A DNA stretch of 44,869 bases from Prochlorococcus sp. AG-311-J23. GTDB lineage: Bacteria; Cyanobacteriota; Cyanobacteriia; PCC-6307; Cyanobiaceae. Shown here piece after piece: positions 1 through 6,969 of this stretch. The translations under genes and the position numbers were made by a program. The notes beneath the pieces are model-generated. The model saw only the letters and a list, made by a program, of their open reading frames with translations. It was not told the DNA's origin and ran no database searches. The stretch is taken from contig QBVL01000008.1 in NCBI GenBank assembly GCA_003284375.1, forward strand, positions 1 to 44,869, in the 5' to 3' direction. Position 1 is the stretch's first letter. Each line of letters starts with the position of its first letter.

Positions 1-833
1 AGGAGTTGAATAGCTTCATCTTTGTTTTCAGCATATTTAGCAATTCCACCTGCACTGACATTTACATGAGCAGGATCAGGAGTAATAACCTTTACTTTTT
101 TAGCCAACCTTTGATCTTTTCTACCATTGACACCTGCAAGCATTCTTGAAACATAGTAGTGATTAACGATACCTACGCCACATTTACCCTGTGCAACAGC
201 TCTTATAACACCAATATCACCAGGGAAAAAAGGCTGAGAAATATTTGAAATCATCCCTTTCAACCACTCTTTAGTTTGCGCTTCTCCTTTATTAACAATT
301 TGATTAGCGACTAAAGATTGATTGTATGGACTGCTCCTTTTCCTCACACAAACAAGACCATCCAAAGCAGGATTAGCAAGATCTGAATAATCTTTGATTG
401 AATTTATATCAACTTTCTTAGGATTAGCAACCATTACTCTCACCCTTCTTGTTAAGGCATACCATCTTGCTTGAGGATCTCGATATTCCACTGGAACATT
501 TTTGTCTAATTTGGAAGACCTATAAGACTGAAGAAGACCACTTTTAGCAGCATTGCTGATTCGAGCCGCATCAACAAGAAGAATTACGTCGGCTTTAGAG
601 TTTGAGCCTTCCCTTTTCAATCTTTCAACTAGAGAAATTCCTGTCGCCTCGATTAATCGGATTTTTATCCCTGTCTCCTCTGCAAATTGCTTATATATCT
701 GCTTATCTGTGTTGTAATGCCTGCCTGAATAAATTCTTACTTGTCTCTCAGATGCTTTTACATAACTTAAACCTGTACAAACAAACAAAGAACCCGCTAC
801 CGCTGAAGTTAAAAGACGCTTGATTAAATTCAT
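1..833 (-). CDS. futA: Iron(III) ABC transporter substrate-binding protein, 3' end cut by window edge
   Basis: Reverse-strand reading frame open from ATG at 833 to the window edge (about 277 residues; the C-terminus is missing). It starts with a signal peptide (MNLIKRLL, hydrophobic stretch, then a possible cleavage near VKA-SE). The mature part begins RQVRIYSGRHYNTDK, the typical opening of the FutA/IdiA/AfuA ferric-binding family. Later segments such as ADVILLVDAARIS and CGVGIVNHYY also fit that family, including a conserved tyrosine pair that binds Fe(III) in relatives. The role inferred from the family is periplasmic capture of ferric iron for an ABC importer. It is transcribed away from the PKHD hydroxylase at 981, with which it shares the upstream region. 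The family call is firm; whether the symbol should be futA or idiA is a naming choice. Confidence 0.93.
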   Translation of the reverse strand, partial: MNLIKRLLTSAVAGSLFVCTGLSYVKASERQVRIYSGRHYNTDKQIYKQFAEETGIKIRLIEATGISLVERLKREGSNSKADVILLVDAARISNAAKSGLLQSYRSSKLDKNVPVEYRDPQARWYALTRRVRVMVANPKKVDINSIKDYSDLANPALDGLVCVRKRSSPYNQSLVANQIVNKGEAQTKEWLKGMISNISQPFFPGDIGVIRAVAQGKCGVGIVNHYYVSRMLAGVNGRKDQRLAKKVKVITPDPAHVNVSAGGIAKYAENKDEAIQL

Positions 834-980
834 TAAACTATTAAGAAAGTTTTTAAATATTTTATTAGATTAAACAAAAAGAGAGTGATGAATATTCTTT
901 TGCAAGGTTTATACGTATTTTAGTATAAATTGTTATTTTCTATATACTTTAAGATGATTATTAATTGCTAATTACTAAAG
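834..980. promoter_or_regulatory. Divergent promoter region between futA and the PKHD hydroxylase
   Basis: The 147 bp between the two divergent genes are very AT-rich. A consensus -10 hexamer TATACT lies at 943-948 for the rightward gene. A second TATACT on the reverse strand (922-927) faces futA. The two elements are only about 15 bp apart, so one bound regulator could cover both. A Fur-type operator would be expected for an iron-uptake pair. I see only loose AT-rich matches (for example gatgattatta at 953-963) and do not call a Fur box. Confidence 0.4.
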
Positions 981-1646
981 ATGGAATATTTAACTCACTC
1001 ACTCCTCACTAAATCAGAAGCACTTGAAATAACACAAAAGCTAAAAGCAGATAAGTCTTCTTGGCAAGATGGTAAAAAAACTGCAGGTAGCCTTGCTGCA
1101 AAAATAAAGAATAATTTTCAACTAGATAAAAGATCAAAAATCTCCACCGAAATCAAAGATCATGTTGTCTCAAAAATAATCTCGAATCCTCTTATCAAAA
1201 GCTTTACTCTTCCGAGCCTTATTCATGGTGTCATGTTTACGAAATCACTTCCTGGGAATGGTTACGGAATGCACGTTGATAATCCATATATGCCATCGGG
1301 AAGAAGTGATTTGTCTTTTACATTATTTTTAAACGAGCCTGAAAATTATGAAGGAGGAAGCCTTTGCATCCAAACAATTAATGAAACGAAGCAAATAAAA
1401 CTTTCAGCAGGTGAAATGATTATTTATCCAAGTACAAAGCTTCATTCAGTATCTAAAGTTGAGAAGGGAGAACGTTTTGTTTGCGTAGGTTGGATACAAA
1501 GTTATGTACAAAGTAATGAAGATAGATCTTTCCTTTTTGGACTAGACGCAGGAGCAAAAGGGTTATTAGCTAAACATGGAAGATCAGACGAATTAGACTT
1601 AATTTTTCAGGCGTATAGTAATATGCTTAGGAGACTTGGAGATTAA
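981..1646 (+). CDS. PKHD-type Fe(II)/2-oxoglutarate hydroxylase (PiuC-like)
   Basis: 221 residues, close to the usual PKHD-type (PiuC/YbiX) hydroxylase length. The iron site is visible as H98-x-D100 in YGMHVDN and H155 in KLHSV, with the 2-oxoglutarate-binding arginine expected at R165 in GERFVCVGW. The middle segment PSGRSDLSFTLFLNEPENYEGGSL is typical of the family. PiuC-like proteins are usually encoded beside iron-uptake genes. Here the gene is divergent from futA, which supports a role in iron acquisition or iron stress, although the substrate is unknown. ATG 981 is the first start after the promoter-like TATACT at 943-948; no strong ribosome binding site is visible. Confidence 0.9.
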   Translation: MEYLTHSLLTKSEALEITQKLKADKSSWQDGKKTAGSLAAKIKNNFQLDKRSKISTEIKDHVVSKIISNPLIKSFTLPSLIHGVMFTKSLPGNGYGMHVDNPYMPSGRSDLSFTLFLNEPENYEGGSLCIQTINETKQIKLSAGEMIIYPSTKLHSVSKVEKGERFVCVGWIQSYVQSNEDRSFLFGLDAGAKGLLAKHGRSDELDLIFQAYSNMLRRLGD

Positions 1647-1732
1647 AGAAGATTCTTTATACTAAATAACGTAAAAAATGAACTTTCATTGATAGACTTT
1701 AACCATCAAAATAAACACAAACTTAATTACAT

Positions 1733-1978
1733 ATGCCTAAAAACACAACTGTAGGAATATTCCTAGCGGCAACAGCGGCATTAGCCACAACCGCAATTAT
1801 TCCAGACCATTCAATAGCTGGTGACAAACATGGTGGCATGGGTGGTACCAAGGAATGGACCACTGATCAAGAAGCAGATGAAGATGGAAAGCTTGATGAA
1901 GCGGCACAAAAAGCTGCTGATAAAGCTAAAAAGTCAAATATTTGCATACCTATTGGTGAGGGTGAGAACTGCTGGTAA
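1733..1978 (+). CDS. Small secreted acidic protein with EF-hand-like loop
   Basis: 81 residues with no family I can name. Residues 1-29 form a signal peptide (MPK, hydrophobic alanine-rich core, SIAG). The mature part is hydrophilic and contains EADEDGKLDEAA, which resembles a calcium-binding loop (acidic residues at positions 1, 3 and 5, Gly at 6, Leu at 8) but has Ala where position 12 is normally Glu. Two cysteines near the C-terminus (ICIPIGEGENC) could form a disulfide. A clear terminator follows directly. The iron-gene neighbourhood makes an iron-related or envelope role possible, but that is inference. Confidence 0.7.
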   Translation: MPKNTTVGIFLAATAALATTAIIPDHSIAGDKHGGMGGTKEWTTDQEADEDGKLDEAAQKAADKAKKSNICIPIGEGENCW

Positions 1979-1992
1979 AAAAGTTTAAGTTC

Positions 1993-2024
1993 AAAAAAAG
2001 CTCCCATTGAGGGAGCTTTTTTAA
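1993..2024 (+). terminator. Rho-independent terminator of the small secreted protein gene
   Basis: Hairpin AAAAAAGCTCCC-ATTGA-GGGAGCTTTTTT starts about 15 nt after the stop of the gene ending at 1978. The stem is perfect, with A/T tails on both sides, so it can also act in the reverse direction. Confidence 0.85.
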
Positions 2025-2034
2025 TGCAAATAAA

Positions 2035-2065
2035 TAAAAAAAAACGCTCCTTTCGGAGCGCTTTT
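2035..2065 (-). terminator. Rho-independent terminator of the porin gene
   Basis: On the reverse strand, stem CGCTCC-GAAA-GGAGCG (2045-2060) with a GNRA-type loop is followed by a run of U (A's at 2035-2044 on the plus strand). It lies about 20 bp past the porin stop at 2086 and back-to-back with the rightward terminator at 1993-2024. Confidence 0.85.
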
Positions 2066-2085
2066 AGATGTTCTAATTAAAAAAT

Positions 2086-3330
2086 TTAGAATCTGAATTC
2101 AGTTAGAAGTACTGCACCGTTAACATCTTTGTCCTTGCCTGTAACGTCAGTGCTACCAAAGATAGCTGGAGTAACAGTTACACCATCATTAACTTTGAAA
2201 GTGTAATAAGCTTCCCATACTGAATTATCTTCAGATGGATCAGTTCCACCACCTTTGATTTCAGTAGCAGCCATTTCTGAACCGATAGCAAAACCGGCAG
2301 TATTGCCATCCATGAATAGGTCATTCCAATTAAGACCAATCATCCAACCCTCTGTCTCTTCAGCTTGACCAGCTGTTGCTTCGTCAAAAGAAGCTGTGTC
2401 ATAACCAACTTGAACAGAAGGAACAGCACCTGAAGTTTCTGGTCTCCAATAAGCTCTAACGCCATAAGATGTCATTTCACCTGACGCTGAACTAGCTAAT
2501 GCTGAATGATAGTAACCATCATATCCATTAGCGCCAGAAACGCCGTCTTTGTAAGCTGCTGCAAGAGAAACTTGCCACATAGGTGAGCCGTACTCAACTT
2601 TAGTCAACAAGAAGTCTCTGGATTTGTCTCCAAAGCCTTTAGTTGATTTGGCACCATCTTTTGCTGTGTAGTTAATACTTAAAGCAAATCTAGGATCCAT
2701 AGGATCTTCAACTGACTGTGTCCAAGCGGCACCAAAACCTGGGCTTGTGCTTGATCCATATGCAGAACCATTACCACCTAAAGCAAACTGCTTAGTGATT
2801 GGTCTGTATATAGAAGGAGAACTAGCTAACATGTAGTAGTTTTCAATCTTTGGTCCAACCCAAACTTGAAGGTTGTCTCCAACAGGGAACTGGTACCAAA
2901 GCTTATCAACTTCTAGTACGTCGCCATTGCCATTAGCAGCTGATAAGTAAGTGTTGTTTGGCTTACTTTTAAAATGATCACCTACGTTACCAGTCTTAAT
3001 ACGGGTATAAAGATTATCTTCACCTGAGAAGCTTGTATTCAGATTCAACTGATACATGTACTCAAAAGTGATCTCATCTGTATCACTCTCTGCATCATTA
3101 TCAACGTAACCTGTGATAAAAGCAGCCTTTCCACTCATCTTTGTAGATGAAGAGAACTGACCAGCCATTAATTCGCCGATTTGTGCTTCTACGCCGTCAA
3201 CACGAGCCTGAGTAACTTCAGAACTGAGATCTGAATCGTTTGATACTGCAGAAATATCTGCATTTGCAGCTAATGGTGCCATTAGGCCCAATGCAGCAGG
3301 TGCTACCAGCAAACGCTGAAAAAGCTTCAT
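2086..3330 (-). CDS. Outer-membrane porin, cyanobacterial OprB/Som type
   Basis: 414 residues from the chosen start MKLFQRLLVAP at 3330. An ATG 33 bp further upstream is rejected because GAGGA sits about 5 nt before 3330 and a signal peptide (to about ANA-DI) starts there. After the signal peptide comes a short helical segment (SSEVTQARVDGVEAQIGEL), in the place of the SLH/coiled region of cyanobacterial porins. The rest is repetitive aromatic and glycine-rich beta-barrel sequence, ending in ...LLTEFRF with a terminal Phe as in outer-membrane proteins. The family is carbohydrate-selective or iron-uptake porins of cyanobacteria. It probably passes small solutes across the outer membrane; specificity cannot be read. 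Codon use looks like a highly expressed gene. Confidence 0.88.
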   Translation of the reverse strand: MKLFQRLLVAPAALGLMAPLAANADISAVSNDSDLSSEVTQARVDGVEAQIGELMAGQFSSSTKMSGKAAFITGYVDNDAESDTDEITFEYMYQLNLNTSFSGEDNLYTRIKTGNVGDHFKSKPNNTYLSAANGNGDVLEVDKLWYQFPVGDNLQVWVGPKIENYYMLASSPSIYRPITKQFALGGNGSAYGSSTSPGFGAAWTQSVEDPMDPRFALSINYTAKDGAKSTKGFGDKSRDFLLTKVEYGSPMWQVSLAAAYKDGVSGANGYDGYYHSALASSASGEMTSYGVRAYWRPETSGAVPSVQVGYDTASFDEATAGQAEETEGWMIGLNWNDLFMDGNTAGFAIGSEMAATEIKGGGTDPSEDNSVWEAYYTFKVNDGVTVTPAIFGSTDVTGKDKDVNGAVLLTEFRF

Positions 3331-3481
3331 TGTGTCCTCACACAAATATGTCGATTGCATCATAGTGTATTAGTTGAGACATTCCAGGGCGAAAGTTCTT
3401 AGAAGTATCTTTTTATACAGCGAGATATATTATTCGAACTCTTTGTTTCCTGATTAATCTAGAATTATTAATCAGAGTTAT

Positions 3482-4354
3482 TTAATTTTCGGCACAAAGG
3501 GGGAAGCCAAGGTGCTTTCTTTCCTCTAGCCAAGCTTCAGCAACCTTACGAGCTAAAGATCGAATTCTTGCAATAATCTTAGTTCTCTCAGTAACAGAAA
3601 TAACCCCTCTTGCTTCCAATAAATTAAATGTATGACTGCATTTTAAAACGTAATCAAGACAAGGTGCAGGTAGTTTTTTAGCGATTAATTGATGAGCCTC
3701 TTCCTCGTAAATTTCAAAAAGTTTCCTTAAATTTTCCGAGTTAGATTCTTCAAAATTATACTTACATTGACCTTTCTCAAAAGGAAGCCAGATATCACCA
3801 TATTTAGTCTTATTATTCCAGGAAAGATCCCAAATACTTTCAACATTTTGCAGATACATTGCCAATCTCTCCAAGCCATAAGTGATCTCAATTGAAACAG
3901 GCTTGCAATCAAGACCTCCACATTGTTGAAAATAAGTAAATTGGGTAACTTCCATCCCATCAAGCCAAACCTCCCAACCCACTCCCCATGCGCCTAAAGT
4001 TGGAGATTCCCAATTATCTTCAACGAATCTAATATCGTGCTCCTTAGCTGAAATCCCCAAGGCTTCAAGAGAAGATAAATAAATTTCTTGAATACCGTCT
4101 AAAGAGGGCTTTATAAGAACTTGATATTGAAAATAATGCTGGGCTCTATTTGGATTATCCCCATATCTACCATCAGTCGGACGACGACAGGGTTCGGGGT
4201 AAGCCACCGCCCAAGGTTCTGGTCCTATAGCTCTTAAAAAAGAATGAGGGCTCATCGTCCCTGCGCCCTTCTCTAAATCATATGGCTGAAGCAGCAAACA
4301 ACCTTTCTCACTCCAGAAATTATTGAGGCTAGAAATTATGTCCTGAAAGTACAT
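3482..4354 (-). CDS. glyQ: Glycyl-tRNA synthetase alpha subunit
   Basis: 290 residues, the usual length for bacterial GlyQ. Motifs seen are [17 protein letters not shown] at the N-terminus, [37 protein letters not shown] (motif 2 region) and [13 protein letters not shown]. It forms the alpha2beta2 enzyme that charges tRNA-Gly; the beta subunit gene glyS is not in this window. The ATG at 4354 opens directly on the conserved N-terminus, with GGAG about 10 nt upstream. A cluster of TAGTC repeats lies upstream (see findings). Confidence 0.97.
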   Translation of the reverse strand: MYFQDIISSLNNFWSEKGCLLLQPYDLEKGAGTMSPHSFLRAIGPEPWAVAYPEPCRRPTDGRYGDNPNRAQHYFQYQVLIKPSLDGIQEIYLSSLEALGISAKEHDIRFVEDNWESPTLGAWGVGWEVWLDGMEVTQFTYFQQCGGLDCKPVSIEITYGLERLAMYLQNVESIWDLSWNNKTKYGDIWLPFEKGQCKYNFEESNSENLRKLFEIYEEEAHQLIAKKLPAPCLDYVLKCSHTFNLLEARGVISVTERTKIIARIRSLARKVAEAWLEERKHLGFPLCAEN

Positions 4355-4386
4355 TAGCCTTTCACTCCAATAGATTTGAACGAAAT

Positions 4387-4502
4387 ATGTGTTAGTCTGT
4401 TGTTAGTCAGTGCTTTTAAAAGCGAGTGGTGACGAGGATAATGCAATTACAAGTTAGTCACGATTTAGTCAGATTCTAATCAGTAGTCAGTATGACTAAC
4501 AC
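4387..4502. repeat. Cluster of GTTAGTC-like heptamers upstream of glyQ
   Basis: GTTAGTC occurs at 4391-4397, 4402-4408 and 4453-4459. Close variants are TTTAGTC at 4464-4470 and AGTAGTC at 4482-4488, and an inverted copy GACTAAC lies at 4494-4500. Two of the spacings are exactly 11 bp, about one helical turn. The region is non-coding and 35-150 bp upstream of the glyQ start. The rest of the 291-bp gap up to 4645 shows nothing else I can name. Confidence 0.5.
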
Positions 4503-4645
4503 CAAATAACTGGGAATAATCAAACGTCTAGCTTCTTGCTTAACTATCATTTAAGTCTCTTTTAAATATGAGAGGATCAAGTATTGAGTGGTGAGAACCA
4601 AAATTTATTTGAAAGTAGTGGAAGAAGATTTATAATCTCCATCAC

Positions 4646-5464
4646 CTAAAAAAGACCGAAACCTTTATTTTTACAATTGTTCTCAATCCAAATATCATTT
4701 TTTGAACTTATAAAACCTAGTGATTTTGCCTTCTTGTAATCCTTACAAGCTCCTTTTTTATCTCCAACTTTTACTTTAGAGAAGCCACGATTTACATATG
4801 CATCGGTCTTTTTAGAATCAGTTTCAATTGCCTTAGTAAAATCGGAAATAGCTTCAAAGTGGTTATCAAGATAGCTCTTCATTAATCCGCGATTAAGATA
4901 TGAAGTTGCATTCTTTGGATTTATCTCTAAAACTTTATTGTAATCAGAAATCGATCCAGAATAGTTTTTCAATTCACCTTTACTATATCCACGAGCAAAA
5001 TATGCATCTTCATAATCAGGATTAATTTGAATTGCTTTTGTATAGTCAGAAATTGCTCCATAGAAATTATTTAGTTTACTTTTACTCCAACCACGACCAT
5101 AAAATGCTTGATCACTATTTTGATTAATTGCAATTGCCATTGAATAGTCATCTATCGAACCTTGGTAATCATTAATTTTAGTTTTAGCCCATGCCATATT
5201 GTAGTATGCATCTTCATAATTAGGATCTATTTCAATCGCTCTCATGTAGTCATAAATTGCTTCAAAGTATTTACCTTTATCTCCTTTTTTAATTGCCCTA
5301 TCAAAGTAAAAAACTGATGTTTCTGCGTTTACCTTTGCAGATAATGAAATCGATATTAAAGAACTTGTTATTAAAGTAGTTTTATTTGCAAGACTTACTA
5401 AATTACCTAAAGGTAAAAAAGTCAGGAGAATATTAAAGAAGACAAATTTCTTTTTCAAAACCAC
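4646..5464 (-). CDS. Exported TPR-repeat protein
   Basis: 272 residues starting at GTG 5464. The first ~48 residues contain a hydrophobic segment and an Ala-x-Ala-like site (SAKVNAE), suggesting export or a membrane anchor. Residues ~50-255 are about six tandem tetratricopeptide repeats of 34 residues with the pattern AIxxNPxxxxAYxxRGxxKxxLxxYxxAIxDYTKAI. TPR arrays bind other proteins; no enzymatic domain follows, unlike the four larger TPR proteins in this window. The start is uncertain, since no clear ribosome binding site is seen. It is divergent from the gene at 5598. Confidence 0.8.
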   Translation of the reverse strand: MVLKKKFVFFNILLTFLPLGNLVSLANKTTLITSSLISISLSAKVNAETSVFYFDRAIKKGDKGKYFEAIYDYMRAIEIDPNYEDAYYNMAWAKTKINDYQGSIDDYSMAIAINQNSDQAFYGRGWSKSKLNNFYGAISDYTKAIQINPDYEDAYFARGYSKGELKNYSGSISDYNKVLEINPKNATSYLNRGLMKSYLDNHFEAISDFTKAIETDSKKTDAYVNRGFSKVKVGDKKGACKDYKKAKSLGFISSKNDIWIENNCKNKGFGLF

Positions 5465-5597
5465 TATTTTAAAGGAGAGCTAATATAACACATAAAGCTA
5501 CTAATGAATTTAAAAAACTAGATTGCAAAATTATTTAGTAAGAATATATGAATACTTAAGTATGATGTGTTATTTTAATTAAAATTAATTACCTTAC

Positions 5598-6110
5598 ATG
5601 AGCGAAAAAGAATCTACATTCTCACTTGCAAAAAGAGATAAAAAAGAGAAATTCATAATTTATTTTATAGGAGCAGCCTTCTTACTATTTATTCTTATTG
5701 GACTAAAAGAAATAAGTCAAAATAACCCTTACTTATCAGCTCCAGGATGGTTTGGTTTGTTTGGTGGAATTTATACTCTTTGGAGATTTTGTAAGAAACA
5801 AAAAGAGAATCCTTTTTCTTCAATATTTAAAATCCTAAAAGATGATTACGTATTTGATAAATATATAACACTTCAACTATTGAGTATATTTTATGCCATT
5901 GGACAAGGATTTGGGATAGGTGCCTCATTTGGGTTCTTAGTAGACTGGATTCATGCTTTAATCTCCAACTCTTATCTTAAAAGTCAATATTTCACGGGTG
6001 TTGTTATTTGTCTTCTTTTCATTTTAGTTTTGAGAGTAAGCTTAGAGGTATATTCAATTGTTTATAGAGCAGCCAATGAATTCATAAATTATGTAAAAAC
6101 AAAAAGTTAG
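5598..6110 (+). CDS. DUF4282-like membrane protein
   Basis: 170 residues with about four hydrophobic segments: ~21-40, ~50-65, ~98-116 and ~130-150. The C-terminal half (DYVFDKYITLQLLSIFYAIGQ, then a hydrophobic segment and LRVSLEVYSIVYRAANEFINYVK) fits the DUF4282 layout of two membrane segments followed by an amphipathic tail. The function of that family is unknown. The N-terminal half adds two more membrane segments (AAFLLFILIGL, GWFGLFGGIYTLW). It is likely monocistronic and divergent from the TPR gene at 4646. Confidence 0.6.
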   Translation: MSEKESTFSLAKRDKKEKFIIYFIGAAFLLFILIGLKEISQNNPYLSAPGWFGLFGGIYTLWRFCKKQKENPFSSIFKILKDDYVFDKYITLQLLSIFYAIGQGFGIGASFGFLVDWIHALISNSYLKSQYFTGVVICLLFILVLRVSLEVYSIVYRAANEFINYVKTKS

Positions 6111-6320
6111 AATAGTTTATTCTAATCGTCGAAAATCTTGGTATAAATTTACAACTAAACGTTGAATAATAACAGAATTACATCAAGTCATAACAACTTA
6201 CCTGAGTGATAATTTAGGGTCATACAAATACAACAAATTGTTAAACCATTTTTGAGACAGCCTGAGACTCCAGCAAGTCTTCGGACTGGACTATCTTCGA
6301 AATTCTCTCAGAAAAATTGG

Positions 6321-6473
6321 TTACGCGAACCCTCGTCCTCCGTATATAGTTACATCACCAGGCGCTGAAAAGTAAGTCTTATCTCTTCTTACATCATAAA
6401 TAGTGTAATTAGCCTCAGCTAAATTCCAATATCCGCGGGTCTAGGAAGAGTATGTTCCTATTTCTTTTTCCAT
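6321..6473 (-). pseudogene. Small reading frame interrupted by an in-frame TAG
   Basis: Reading from ATG 6473 gives MEKEIGTYSS, then TAG (6441-6443), then 39 further codons in the same frame up to TAA at 6321. The post-stop part (TRGYWNLAEANYTIYDV, RRDKTYFSAPGDVTIYGG, RGFA) has the balanced composition of a real protein rather than random AT-rich DNA. I do not recognise the family. The simplest reading is the C-terminal remnant of a lost gene with a nonsense mutation. A start downstream of the TAG is not obvious. Confidence 0.45.
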
Positions 6474-6542
6474 TTAAATCTTTTACTTCTGTCCTGAAAA
6501 TACACTATTCAGCCCTCCCAGTAGTTTCAGAAGTCAAACGAA

Positions 6543-6651
6543 GGAGAACAATAGGAGAACAGTGATTCAAAAAAACTGAGGAGAACAGATGAGTAATGTG
6601 TAAGAAGAACAATAAGAGAACACAGTCATAATTTGTGATTTGTTCTCCTAT
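6543..6651. repeat. GGAGAACA repeat cluster with inverted copy
   Basis: GGAGAACA at 6543-6550, 6554-6561 and 6580-6587, with variants GAAGAACA at 6604-6611 and AGAGAACA near 6615-6622. TGTTCTCCTAT at 6641-6651 is a perfect 11-bp inverted match to ATAGGAGAACA at 6551-6561, so an RNA from here could fold with an ~80-nt loop. It could be a small RNA or a protein-binding array; the sequence alone does not decide. Confidence 0.4.
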
Positions 6652-6969
6652 TTCTCTTTCTAAACTAATCCTATCCATATATGTACAAATAACACTCAAA
6701 TATCTATGAACAATCAAACAGATCGGTCTAAGTCATAGGGAGTAATATTTGTATTACTCTGCTCTCCAATAAAGCGCGATGATTAGATAAATGAAATAAA
6801 TGGAAACAAGAGTATGAGTCAAAAAGTTAAATGCTATTTGTAAATAGATCTGTTTTAACCCCTTTCCTATTTCAATCAGTAGACAAATTATACAAAAACG
6901 TACTTTTAAATATCTAAATAACTTATACTACATTTAAAATATTTGAGATAAAAAGATAGAAAAGCACAA

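Larger units (their letters stand above)
6111..6969. other. Gene-poor 0.86-kb gap with a decayed reading frame and repeats
   Basis: No intact gene is convincing here. The gap contains a small reverse reading frame broken by a stop (6321-6473), a cluster of GGAGAACA repeats (6543-6651), and a small hairpin with a UUCG loop around 6276-6290 (AGTC-TTCG-GACT). A reverse reading frame at 6505-6717 runs through the repeat cluster and has a biased hydrophobic composition; I regard it as chance. Confidence 0.5.

Noticed and set aside
834-980. Fur box between futA and the hydroxylase
   Set aside because: Only loose AT-rich matches; no site close enough to the known consensus to call.
6505-6717. 70-codon reverse frame (MIVHRYLSV...)
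   Set aside because: It runs across the GGAGAACA repeats, has a repetitive leucine/phenylalanine composition, and no ribosome binding site.
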